Under the pieces are notes generated by a model. That model saw nothing but the letters and a program-made list of their open reading frames with translations, was not told the origin of the DNA and did no database searches. Positions 56,547-64,000 of a stretch of DNA of 64,000 nt are shown here, in pieces (position 1 is the first letter of the stretch; each line of letters opens with the position of its first letter). The translations under genes were made by a program, and so were the position numbers. Source of the DNA: Verrucomicrobiota bacterium (lineage in GTDB: Bacteria > Verrucomicrobiota > Verrucomicrobiia > Limisphaerales > J093); the NCBI GenBank assembly GCA_027493615.1, contig JAOSKK010000038.1, forward strand, positions 620,001 to 684,000, written 5' to 3'.

Positions 56547-59360
56547 TCACTGCTTCACCCGGTAGAACCGGGCCTGGTCGGTCGGCTGCACCGTGAGCGT
56601 ATTGCCCGTGGGTGCCGGGCTGACCGGGGTCCAGTTGGCCGTGCTCCCCAGGGCCGCACTGGATTCCAGAGTGCCCGTGCCGGTCCAAGTGATGACAATG
56701 TTGGCCGCCTGCCGGGCAATGCTCAACACGGGTTTGGGCACGTCCTGACCCGGCTGCGTGATCAGGGCGTTGTCGAACAGGCCCGACATCACGTCGGTGC
56801 CCGCGCGCACGTAGCCGCCCGCGCCAAAGACGATGCCGCTGGTGACCGGGAACGGAACCTCGGCTCCAAAGACGTCATCCAGATAGAGTCGCACGGTCGT
56901 GCCGTTGGCGACGGCCTTGAGCCGGTGCTTGCCGCCGTCATTGAACGCGGGCGTGTTGAGCGCCGCGAGGGTGGTGGCTGTCCCGTCCAGCGCGAGGGGC
57001 ACATCGCCGGCAGTGCCGATGACCCGGGCGTACTCCCAGCCGCCGGCCGAACCATCGTGCGTCTTGTACTCGTTGAAGAACACGTACCTGGATCGCGTGC
57101 TGTCGGTGATCCAGAGGCCCGTGCGCTGCTTGGCCGAGGTGCCCGTGACCAGCGTGTAGTTGAGCTTGGTCCGGTCGATCTCGAACGTCACCGGCCGTGT
57201 CGGCTCGGCGCTGTAACTCGGAGCGGTCATCAAGGCGAAGCCGGGCCAGCCCGTGACTTCGCCGGTCACCGCGATGTTCAGGACGCCCTCGATGACGCTC
57301 ACGCCGGAGTCCGCCGTGGCCACGCCTTCCGGCACCAGCGGCGTGGCATCGATGCGCCATTTCGCCGTGTCGATCGTGCCTGCCGCGAAGTCTTCGGACA
57401 GGAGGGTGACCGGCGGTGGGGTCACCGTGACGTTGATGCCATTAGCGACACAGACGCCCTGGTCGTTGGTGATGTCGAACGTGGTGGTGCCCACACCGAC
57501 GGCTTGGACCCGGAAGCTCTGCAGGTTGGTCGAACCCGGAGCGTAGGTGAGGGTCAGCACGCCGTTGACGGCCCCTTCCGGAACGGCCACGGCCGGGTTC
57601 CGACTGGTCACCGTCACCGTGGTGGTCAGGGCATTGAGCAGGCGGGGGATGGTGACCTTGGCGGTGTTACCGCTGGAGCCCTGCTCAGCCGAGATATCGG
57701 AGGGATCCACCAGCAGGCAGGGCAGGACGTTCTCGATCTTGACGTTGTCGAACTGGCCTTTGACGGCGTCGAAGTAGGCCCGGGCATAGGCCCCGATTTC
57801 GAAGTGGATGAAGGCGGTCGCGGTGAAGGGGAAGCGTCCGCCGGACACGCCGTCCAGGAACACCTCAGCCTCCTTGCCGTTGGTCCAGATCTTGAGGCGG
57901 TGGTTGCCCAGCGAGCCGTCCAGGTCATTGAACATGATCAAATCGGTTCCCGACCCGGTCGGGTTCCCGGGGTTGACGTTCACCTGCCAGCCTGTCTCAC
58001 CGACGTTATGGCCGAAGAAGATGTACTGGGAACGGTCGTCCGTGGTCATGTACACCCCGGTGCGGGCGCCGGTGCTGGGGGTGACTTCGTCGAGGGACAG
58101 GGGATCGATGGAGACCCGGTCCACCTCGAAGACCAGCGGCAGATCTTCACTGGCGAGGAACGTGCCCACCGTCTTGAGGGACGCGCCGGGCCAGTAATCC
58201 ACGTCGGTGGAACCGCTGATGTTCAGGCGACCACCGCTTTGGGTGACCGTGTACGTGCCGCTGCCGCCTTCGAACCCCTGGTCGTTCACCACCCACTTGG
58301 CGGCATCAATCGTGTTGGCGGAGAAGTCCTCGCTCAACTGCACGCCCGGACCGGAGACCACGGTGACGTCGAGGCGGTTGCCGGCGGCCAAGCCGACGTC
58401 GTTCTCGAGCGTGAAGCGGGATGCACCGATCGCCAATCCCTGGATGTCAAACGTCAAGGTGTTGGGACCGCCCGCGGCAAAGTTCAGGGTCAGTGTGTTG
58501 CCCACCGCCCCCACCGGCGCGGCGATGGCGGGATGGCTGGCCACGACCCGGATGGGGATGGCGCGGGTGGCGTTGGCCCCGGGCGGGATACGCACCACCA
58601 GGCCCTGCGCGGTCTGGCCCGTCCCGATCCGGAGGGTCGTGGCCGAGAACGTCGCGGTGCCGATGGATTCGATCTTGAGGTTGTCGAAGATCGTCCAGGC
58701 GGTGTCGTTGTCAGCGCGGGCGGCCGTGCCGAACTGGAAGACGACTTCGGGGAATGGGAAAGCCACCTCGGCCCCGAACCGCTCGTCCAGATACAGGCGC
58801 ACCGTGGACCCGTTGGCCACCATCTTCATGTTGTGGAGACCCAGGTCCTCGGCGTCGTTGAAGGTCGTGATCTCGGTGCCGCCGCCGGTCGGCACGTCGC
58901 CGGCAATGCCGATCTTCCGGTTGTACCGCCAGCCTCCCTCCCCACGCACATCGGCGAAGAGGACGAAGTAGTTGGTGCCAGGGTCCATGATCCAGAGCAT
59001 GCTGCGTGAGGCGGTCCCCGCGCCAAACTCGGCCACGCGATCCACGGAAATCGCCACATTGTTCTCCGCCGTGGCGGGATAGGTACCGGCCACCTGCAGC
59101 GTCGCCGCCGGCCACCACTGCTGGTTGACGGTGCCGGTGAACTCGATCACGCCGCCGCTCTGCACGATATCGAAGGTGCCCCGTCCCCCTTCAAAGAACG
59201 GGGTGGCGCGGGAGAATTTCGCGGGATCCCAAGCGGGCCCCTCGAAGTTCTCCGTCATCAGCACATTCGTGATTTGGGCCTGGCCTGAAGCCGCCAGCAG
59301 GCCCCCCAAGGCGACCATCACGGACGCGGCACCCACGCGGGGACGAAACAAGACTCTCAT
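56547..59360 (-). CDS. Secreted protein with three jelly-roll modules and RFYR tail
   Basis: Secreted protein of 937 residues, intact. The signal peptide is SVMVALGGLLAASGQA. Three modules of about 220 residues follow, each starting LLSEDFAAGTIDTAKW or similar and containing YNRKIGIAGDVPTGGGTEIT-type turns, NGSTVRLYLDERFGAEVAFP and FDNLKIES, resembling concanavalin/laminin jelly rolls. Spacers with TATVTVTSRNPAVAVPEGA look like calx-beta or Ig-type strands. The last 60 residues (LSIARQAANIVITWTG ... RFYRVKQ) are the shared C-terminal module. Function unknown; adhesive or glycan-binding is likely. Confidence 0.85.
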   Translation of the reverse strand: MRVLFRPRVGAASVMVALGGLLAASGQAQITNVLMTENFEGPAWDPAKFSRATPFFEGGRGTFDIVQSGGVIEFTGTVNQQWWPAATLQVAGTYPATAENNVAISVDRVAEFGAGTASRSMLWIMDPGTNYFVLFADVRGEGGWRYNRKIGIAGDVPTGGGTEITTFNDAEDLGLHNMKMVANGSTVRLYLDERFGAEVAFPFPEVVFQFGTAARADNDTAWTIFDNLKIESIGTATFSATTLRIGTGQTAQGLVVRIPPGANATRAIPIRVVASHPAIAAPVGAVGNTLTLNFAAGGPNTLTFDIQGLAIGASRFTLENDVGLAAGNRLDVTVVSGPGVQLSEDFSANTIDAAKWVVNDQGFEGGSGTYTVTQSGGRLNISGSTDVDYWPGASLKTVGTFLASEDLPLVFEVDRVSIDPLSLDEVTPSTGARTGVYMTTDDRSQYIFFGHNVGETGWQVNVNPGNPTGSGTDLIMFNDLDGSLGNHRLKIWTNGKEAEVFLDGVSGGRFPFTATAFIHFEIGAYARAYFDAVKGQFDNVKIENVLPCLLVDPSDISAEQGSSGNTAKVTIPRLLNALTTTVTVTSRNPAVAVPEGAVNGVLTLTYAPGSTNLQSFRVQAVGVGTTTFDITNDQGVCVANGINVTVTPPPVTLLSEDFAAGTIDTAKWRIDATPLVPEGVATADSGVSVIEGVLNIAVTGEVTGWPGFALMTAPSYSAEPTRPVTFEIDRTKLNYTLVTGTSAKQRTGLWITDSTRSRYVFFNEYKTHDGSAGGWEYARVIGTAGDVPLALDGTATTLAALNTPAFNDGGKHRLKAVANGTTVRLYLDDVFGAEVPFPVTSGIVFGAGGYVRAGTDVMSGLFDNALITQPGQDVPKPVLSIARQAANIVITWTGTGTLESSAALGSTANWTPVSPAPTGNTLTVQPTDQARFYRVKQ

Positions 59361-59495
59361 AGCTGTGATCCAATTTGGTTGACTGGTTGAGTGTGCCGAC
59401 AGTTCTCACCATGCGTCAATCGCTTTGTGGCGGAAACTGAGCTCCGAGTTCCGTGAAGCGACTTCCCGGCTTCCTCCGCACTCCTGGCCTTGGGA

Positions 59496-59531
59496 CCATG
59501 GCCCCGGCAAGACTGTCTTGCCCCGCCATGG
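59496..59531. terminator. Hairpin at the 3' end of the FG-GAP gene
   Basis: CCATGG outer arms and inner GGCAAGAC-T-GTCTTGCC, 25 bp past the stop of the minus-strand gene at 59557. Likely a transcription end or mRNA 3' structure. The rest of the 196-bp gap has no gene. Confidence 0.45.
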
Positions 59532-59556
59532 ATTGGCCGTCTCACACCACCGGACT

Positions 59557-62500
59557 TCACTCGTGGGCTCGGACGCCTCGCGGAGTCACTACGAGCGAGG
59601 CGGCGTTCGGCGGCAACACCGCTTCGGTCTCCTGACCTCCGGGCCAGCGCACGAGGATCGCCCGTGGAACCGGTTCCCGCGGCAGGATGGTGACGGAGGA
59701 ATCCTGGGACCAATACCCACCACCCGCGCGCACTTCGCGCGCCGGTCCACGCGTCCCGTCCGCCGCCGCCAACCGGATCGAGGCACCGATCGCGGTCGGG
59801 TTTCCCGGAGGCCCCTCCAGACGCACGCGCAGGCCGGGTTTCGCGCCCACATTCCGGAACAACCGCGTCGCTTGCGCGTTCTGGCCCACCGCGATGTCGG
59901 TGCGACCGTCTTGATCGAAGTCCCCGACAGCGAGTCCGCGTCCCTCGCCGTAGACGCGGATGCCGCTGGCGGAGGGCGACACCGCCTCGAAACCTCCGCG
60001 ACCATCCCCGCGCAACCAGAAACCGAGTCCGGCATCATGGCGCGAGGTCATCGGCGCAACCCCAAAGAAGTTCTGAGCCACCACGGCATCCTCGCACCCG
60101 TCGTGATCGAAGTCGGCGACCGCGACGCCGAAGATCGGAGCGAACTGGGCCTCGCGCGGCAGCGCCCCGAGTGCGAAATGATCGCCCCGATTCAAGAACA
60201 CCAGGCTGTCGAGCGTTCGGAGGGGGATCTCGTGCAGGTCTTGCAGATGCGAGCCGAGGACTTCCGTCAGACTGGCGGTGCTGAACTCGGTGAAGTTGCG
60301 GTACTGGTTGCGCAGAAAAGGGAGGGACGCGGCGAGGGTTTCGTAGTCACGCAGCGGGACGAGGCATCCGAGTTCGACAGCGTGATAGGCTTCGACGACC
60401 TCCCAGGAACCGTCCCCGTCGAGGTCACCGGCGAACAGCCGGAGCGGTTGAGCGAGGTGGCTTTGGTGGCGGGTGTTGCGGCCCCAGTTGCCTGCGAGGA
60501 GATCGAGACGTCCGTCGCCGTCGAAATCGCCCGCCGTCACGCTGTTCCACCAGCCGGTGAGCCGGTCGAGTGATCGAAACCCGGCGAGGGCGCCCCGGTC
60601 GTCGGAGCGCGGCTGCAAGGCCGGGACCCATTCACGGAGCCGGCCCCGCTCGTTGCGGAAGACACGAAGCGGACCGGCATCGAGCGCCAGAACCAGCTCA
60701 GGGAAGCCGTCGTTGTCAAGGTCGGTGAAGAGCGCGCTGCTCACGAGGCCTGCGGAGGCAAGGACTGGGGCATTCGTGGCGTCCAGGACCCAACGACCCT
60801 CGTGGTGGCGGTACAGGCGCGAGTTGGCGGGCTCGGGATAGCGACCCGCCCGCACCCGGCCACCCACGAAGAGGTCGAGATCGCCATCTCCATCCACGTC
60901 GGCAAAGGCCAGGGGACCGGGGCTGTCCGGGGAAGCAGGCACCAGGTCTGCCGGCGCAGTCGCGCCAGGCAGATAGGCCTGCACCGCCGCGTCGCGCAAC
61001 GATCCGTCCTCGTAGTTGGCGGTGCCGACGATGAGTGCGGCCTGATTGGATCTCAAGCGCAGGCCCAAGACGGTGGTCTGGTCGCGGCTCAATGGCGTGG
61101 CGAGGGCTGGTTCCTCAAGTGGCACGAAGCCGGCCGCCTGCTGGTTGCGCAACACCGCCAGGGCACCGCTCCGTCCACCGCCCACCAGCAGGTCGTCCCA
61201 ACCGTCCCCGTCGTAATCGAACCAGCTCACGCCCGGGCCGAGTTGGCTGAGCCGGTGGGGCAACAGTGGTTGGCGGCCGAAATCGTCGAACGGTTCGTCC
61301 TGATGCTGATGGCGCAACAGGGCGCTGACGTCGGCGAAAAAAGTCTGGGAGGGAGCGGCCGGTGGCGGTGGTCGTGGTTCAGTGGAGGACCGGGTCGGCG
61401 CGGGTTCGTGGACTTCGTAGAGGCGATTGGGGCGCGCGTTGGTAGTCCGGGTGAACGCTCCGCTGCGCCAAGCGACCTCGAGGGTGACCGGGTTGGTGGG
61501 ACCGGCGGTGGCAAACACCCGGAGCGCTTCGTCGTTCGAGAGGTAGCGCCCGCCGCTGATCATTTCCTGGGCCTGCGGGGGCAAACCGGGCTGGCGGACG
61601 GTGATGCGGGCGCCAATACCGTGGGTATTGGCCCCGGCACCGCGCAGTCGGACCGCCAGCCGTGGTTGGGGAGCGTTGTTGCGACAGAGCAACGGGCTGT
61701 TGTCGAGGCAGTTGATGGCCACGTCCAGGTCGCCATCGTTGTCGAGGTCCGCCAGGGCGATGCCTTGGGAGACCTTGCGCGAGTGGAAGCCCCAGTTCTG
61801 GCCGACCTCCTCAAACGTCAGGTCACCACGATTGTGGAAGGCGAAGTTCGGGGTCAGGAGCGGCTGGAACAAGCGGCGCAAGAGCAACTGGTCGCGCCAC
61901 GGCAGATTCGGCCTGCGGGTCAGCGCGTCAATCTGGCGCGAGATGTCGAGGTTTTGCGCGTCGCGCACATGACCGGTCACCGCCAGGAGATCCTCATAAC
62001 CGTCGAGGTCCACATCCAGGAACACGGGGCACCAGGTCCAATCGGAGGCCTCGAGGCCACTGAGCTGGGCGATTTCCGCGAAGGTGGTATCGCCCCAGTT
62101 CCGGAGCAGGGTGTTGCGCGAGTACTGCGGGCGGTTCTCCACCACCCCCACGGGCACCAGCACGGGCTGACGTTCCATCAACTGCACCTGACGCTTGGCG
62201 TGCTCGCGGCTGAACATGTCCGCCACGAACAGATCCGGGTGCCCGTCCCGGTCGATGTCGGCAATGTCCAAGCCCATCGAAAAGATGCTGGTCTGGCGGA
62301 TGGCGAGCCGGCTGATGGCACGGAACTTTCCGTGCCCGTCGTTGAGCCAGATCCGGTCCGGCGACTGGAAGTCGTTACAGACGTAAAGATCCGGGGCGCC
62401 GTTCCCGTCCAGATCGTAGAACATCGCGGACAGACCCCAGTCATACGGCACCGACGCCGGTTGGCCGTCCTCGTCGAGGAAAGTGCCGTCGGTCCAGCTC

Positions 62501-63309
62501 AGGGCGGTGAACCGTCCCCCACCCTCGTTGCGATAGAGCACGTCGGCCTCGCCGTTCTCGAGCACGCCGTGAACGCGGTCCACGGTGAACCGCCCCACCA
62601 AGTCAGGTTCGGTGACCAGGCGGCCGTCCACGGCCAGCAACTCGGGTTGGTTCCCGGCCAGCGAGACGCGGTACCGCTTGGGGGGTTCGTCGCGGAACGT
62701 GGTCGGGCGGTAGTTGACCACGTAGACATCGAGGTCGCCGTCCCCATCCACGTCTGCCAAGGCGAGGGAGTGTGCGCCCGTGCCCGCGTGCAGGCCGGCG
62801 GTTGCTGTGGCTTCGCGGAATCGGCCATGCCCGTCGTTCAGGAACAGACGCGTGCCGTGCCCGAGGCCGTTGACCAACAGGTCGAGGTCCCCGTCACCAT
62901 CCAGATCAGCAAGGGCCGCGCCGGTCGAGGGTTGGTCTGGACACGCCACACCCGCCGAGGCGGTGATGTCGACGAACCGCCAGTTGCCGAGATTGCGGTA
63001 AAGGACGTTCGGCCCGTCCAGACTGCAGAAGTACAGATCGCACCAGCCATCGCCATCCACGTCGCCCGCAGCGACCCCGGCGCCGTTGAGCAGCACCTGA
63101 TTCGTGAGGTAGCGCTCCGGCGCCAGATGGTTGGTGAACAGAATGCCCAGCGGCCCAGGTTCCAGTTCGGTGAAACCCGTCCGCCCCGTGCCGGAGGGAC
63201 CGAGCACGGTGAAACGTCCCTCGGCGAAGGTCTGCCAGCCTCGCGCGTCGGCCACGCTGGATCCGACATCGGCGATGCCGAGGCATGTCGTGATCGCCGC
63301 GACGGCCAC
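59557..63309 (-). CDS. Giant FG-GAP/VCBS and ASPIC/UnbV repeat protein (CRTAC1-like)
   Basis: Predicted extracellular protein of 1250 residues, intact. Many blades of the form DVDGDGWCDLYFCSLDGPNV and DLDGDGDLDLLVNGLGHGTR bind calcium in an integrin-like propeller. Two ASPIC/UnbV domains are present: one after about residue 560 (IGARITVRQPGLP, MISGGRYLSNDEALRVF) and one at the C terminus (IGASIRLAAADG, VRAGGGYWSQDSSVTIL). The listed start is GTG 63309; the hydrophobic stretch WAAVAVAAITTCLGIA runs across it, so the true start may lie a little upstream, at the edge of a palindromic repeat array. Such proteins are frequent in Verrucomicrobia; function is unproven. Confidence 0.88.
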   Translation of the reverse strand: MAVAAITTCLGIADVGSSVADARGWQTFAEGRFTVLGPSGTGRTGFTELEPGPLGILFTNHLAPERYLTNQVLLNGAGVAAGDVDGDGWCDLYFCSLDGPNVLYRNLGNWRFVDITASAGVACPDQPSTGAALADLDGDGDLDLLVNGLGHGTRLFLNDGHGRFREATATAGLHAGTGAHSLALADVDGDGDLDVYVVNYRPTTFRDEPPKRYRVSLAGNQPELLAVDGRLVTEPDLVGRFTVDRVHGVLENGEADVLYRNEGGGRFTALSWTDGTFLDEDGQPASVPYDWGLSAMFYDLDGNGAPDLYVCNDFQSPDRIWLNDGHGKFRAISRLAIRQTSIFSMGLDIADIDRDGHPDLFVADMFSREHAKRQVQLMERQPVLVPVGVVENRPQYSRNTLLRNWGDTTFAEIAQLSGLEASDWTWCPVFLDVDLDGYEDLLAVTGHVRDAQNLDISRQIDALTRRPNLPWRDQLLLRRLFQPLLTPNFAFHNRGDLTFEEVGQNWGFHSRKVSQGIALADLDNDGDLDVAINCLDNSPLLCRNNAPQPRLAVRLRGAGANTHGIGARITVRQPGLPPQAQEMISGGRYLSNDEALRVFATAGPTNPVTLEVAWRSGAFTRTTNARPNRLYEVHEPAPTRSSTEPRPPPPAAPSQTFFADVSALLRHQHQDEPFDDFGRQPLLPHRLSQLGPGVSWFDYDGDGWDDLLVGGGRSGALAVLRNQQAAGFVPLEEPALATPLSRDQTTVLGLRLRSNQAALIVGTANYEDGSLRDAAVQAYLPGATAPADLVPASPDSPGPLAFADVDGDGDLDLFVGGRVRAGRYPEPANSRLYRHHEGRWVLDATNAPVLASAGLVSSALFTDLDNDGFPELVLALDAGPLRVFRNERGRLREWVPALQPRSDDRGALAGFRSLDRLTGWWNSVTAGDFDGDGRLDLLAGNWGRNTRHQSHLAQPLRLFAGDLDGDGSWEVVEAYHAVELGCLVPLRDYETLAASLPFLRNQYRNFTEFSTASLTEVLGSHLQDLHEIPLRTLDSLVFLNRGDHFALGALPREAQFAPIFGVAVADFDHDGCEDAVVAQNFFGVAPMTSRHDAGLGFWLRGDGRGGFEAVSPSASGIRVYGEGRGLAVGDFDQDGRTDIAVGQNAQATRLFRNVGAKPGLRVRLEGPPGNPTAIGASIRLAAADGTRGPAREVRAGGGYWSQDSSVTILPREPVPRAILVRWPGGQETEAVLPPNAASLVVTPRGVRAHE

Positions 63310-63333
63310 CGCCGCCCATCGCCCCCCACCCCC

Positions 63334-63535
63334 GTAGGAGTCGAGGTCACGAGACTCTGCCCCTCCCCCTTCCGCCCGTAGGAGTCGAGGTCACGAGACT
63401 CTGCCCCTCCCTCGGGACCTGTTGGGAGCCCCGAGCCAACGTTCCAGCCCCCACTCCTGGCAGGTGGAGTCTCGTGACCTCGACTCCTACGGAGGTAGGG
63501 GGGGTGGGTATGAGTCTCGTCACCTCGACTCCTAC
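63334..63535. repeat. Palindromic repeat, family B, nested or tandem array
   Basis: Four 24-nt arms: direct at 63334-63357 and 63378-63401, inverted at 63467-63490 and 63512-63535. The middle pair with its interior matches the element at 56352-56462 in reverse orientation. The outer arms look like remains of another copy; the last has GTCAC instead of GTGAC. The array fills the gap between the FG-GAP gene and mqnA. Confidence 0.85.
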
Positions 63536-63544
63536 GGGGATTGT

Positions 63545-64000
63545 TCAGGTCACGAATTGCGGCTCGAAGACCGGAGTCAGGCCGTGTCGGCGCAACCGCT
63601 CGACGAATCGCTCGATCCCCCGCTTCTCCGCTTCGCCCAGGTCAAACCGCACGTTTTCGGTGAGATAGTGGCGTCGGAACTCGAGCGTGTAATCCGTGCG
63701 CGCCCGAATCAGGCTCTCCAGCCGGCCCAACCCGCGATCGCGCGCCGCCCGCAACTCCGGCCCCAGGCCGACTCCCGGCCCTTCGCGCCGGGCGATCCAG
63801 GCCGCGTGAACGAACGGCAGGCCAAATCGCTCGTACCACGCTTCGCCCAAGTCCCAGATCCGGTGCCCCGTGACGTGCTGGGTGAAATCCAGCGCCCGAT
63901 CCCCGATCAGGAGCACGGCGTCCTGATCTGCCGCGACGCCGTAGTCAGTCAAAGGCACGAACGCCGGCCGGAGCCTCCGCTCGGCCAACAGGACACGGAG
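63545..64000 (-). CDS. mqnA: Chorismate dehydratase MqnA, 3' part (runs off window)
   Basis: Enzyme of the futalosine menaquinone pathway, converting chorismate to 3-enolpyruvyl benzoate. The last 152 residues are present, with VPLTDYGVAADQDAVLLIGD, then RALDFTQHVTGHRIWDLGEA and WYERFGLPFVHAAWIARREG, the family's C-terminal half. The frame is open to the end of the window, so the start is outside. The presence of this gene suggests a futalosine route to menaquinone. Confidence 0.88.
   Translation of the reverse strand, partial: LRVLLAERRLRPAFVPLTDYGVAADQDAVLLIGDRALDFTQHVTGHRIWDLGEAWYERFGLPFVHAAWIARREGPGVGLGPELRAARDRGLGRLESLIRARTDYTLEFRRHYLTENVRFDLGEAEKRGIERFVERLRRHGLTPVFEPQFVT

Noticed and set aside
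56925..59009. Long plus-strand open frame opposite the secreted 937-residue protein
   Set aside because: Repetitive Gly/His/Val-rich translation mirroring the real gene; no start site or motif supports it.
60802..63381. Long plus-strand open frame opposite the FG-GAP protein
   Set aside because: Shadow of the DxDGDG repeats on the other strand; no protein family features.
63334..63535. Repeated 24-nt sequences as a CRISPR array
   Set aside because: Copies are in both orientations with unequal spacing and shared interiors; no cas genes. They fit a palindromic mobile repeat.

Overview
The window is GC-rich DNA from a bacterium that looks like a member of the Verrucomicrobia (Pedosphaera/Limisphaera-like). 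The signs are an ECF sigma factor with the TTRWSVV start directly upstream of a zinc-ribbon Ser/Thr kinase with WD40 repeats, many large secreted beta-helix, LamG and FG-GAP proteins, dockerin, cohesin and PEP-CTERM modules, Tat-exported oxidoreductases, and MqnA of the futalosine menaquinone route. No rRNA, tRNA or CRISPR array was seen.

Layout. 1-3063 (minus): a two-component system followed by a Tat-exported Gfo/Idh/MocA oxidoreductase. 3298-5684 (plus): a secreted dockerin protein followed by a cohesin-like PEP-CTERM protein. 5794-9761: ECF sigma factor and kinase/WD40 protein. 9751-14937 (minus): four related small secreted proteins and a beta-helix protein. Three of the four and the beta-helix gene follow a similar structured 5' leader that seems to pair with the Shine-Dalgarno sequence. 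A degraded HigBA toxin-antitoxin locus lies among them. 15-17.9 kb: a TolB-like fragment, hybrid-cluster protein with an FNR-like box, and a ParDE locus collapsed by deletion. 17.9-21.5 kb: a tandem duplication of a cryptic element of about 1.79 kb, bounded by three copies of an AT-rich 15-bp repeat. 21.5-29.5 kb: HerA-type ATPase, aldo/keto reductase, beta-helix protein, thiL-tsaE-tsaB, CPBP protease. 29.6-41.3 kb: a carbohydrate-oriented cluster (PA14-like protein, a GH5-like/discoidin/PKD/GH127 fusion, beta-helix/PDZ protein, MFS carrier, HGSNAT-like acyltransferase). 41.5-43.9 kb: phenylacetate-CoA ligase, ACT protein, thioesterase. 43.9-51.4 kb: LamG protein, YjbQ, a split spermidine-synthase-like pair, DUF362 and PQQ-propeller proteins. 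51.9-56.3 kb: CopA, NagB-like deaminase, RNase D. 56.5-64 kb: two very large secreted proteins and the 3' part of mqnA.

Repeats. At least four families of short palindromic repeats sit at gene ends. One appears to supply stop codons and one overlaps the 5' end of a coding region.

Quality. More than thirty otherwise normal genes are broken by single-base frame changes, nearly all next to G or C runs. The two copies of the tandem element also differ mostly in homopolymer length. The breaks are therefore read here as probable sequencing errors, and genes are given over their full reconstructed span. Long genes such as hcp, copA, the GH127 fusion and the two secreted giants are intact.
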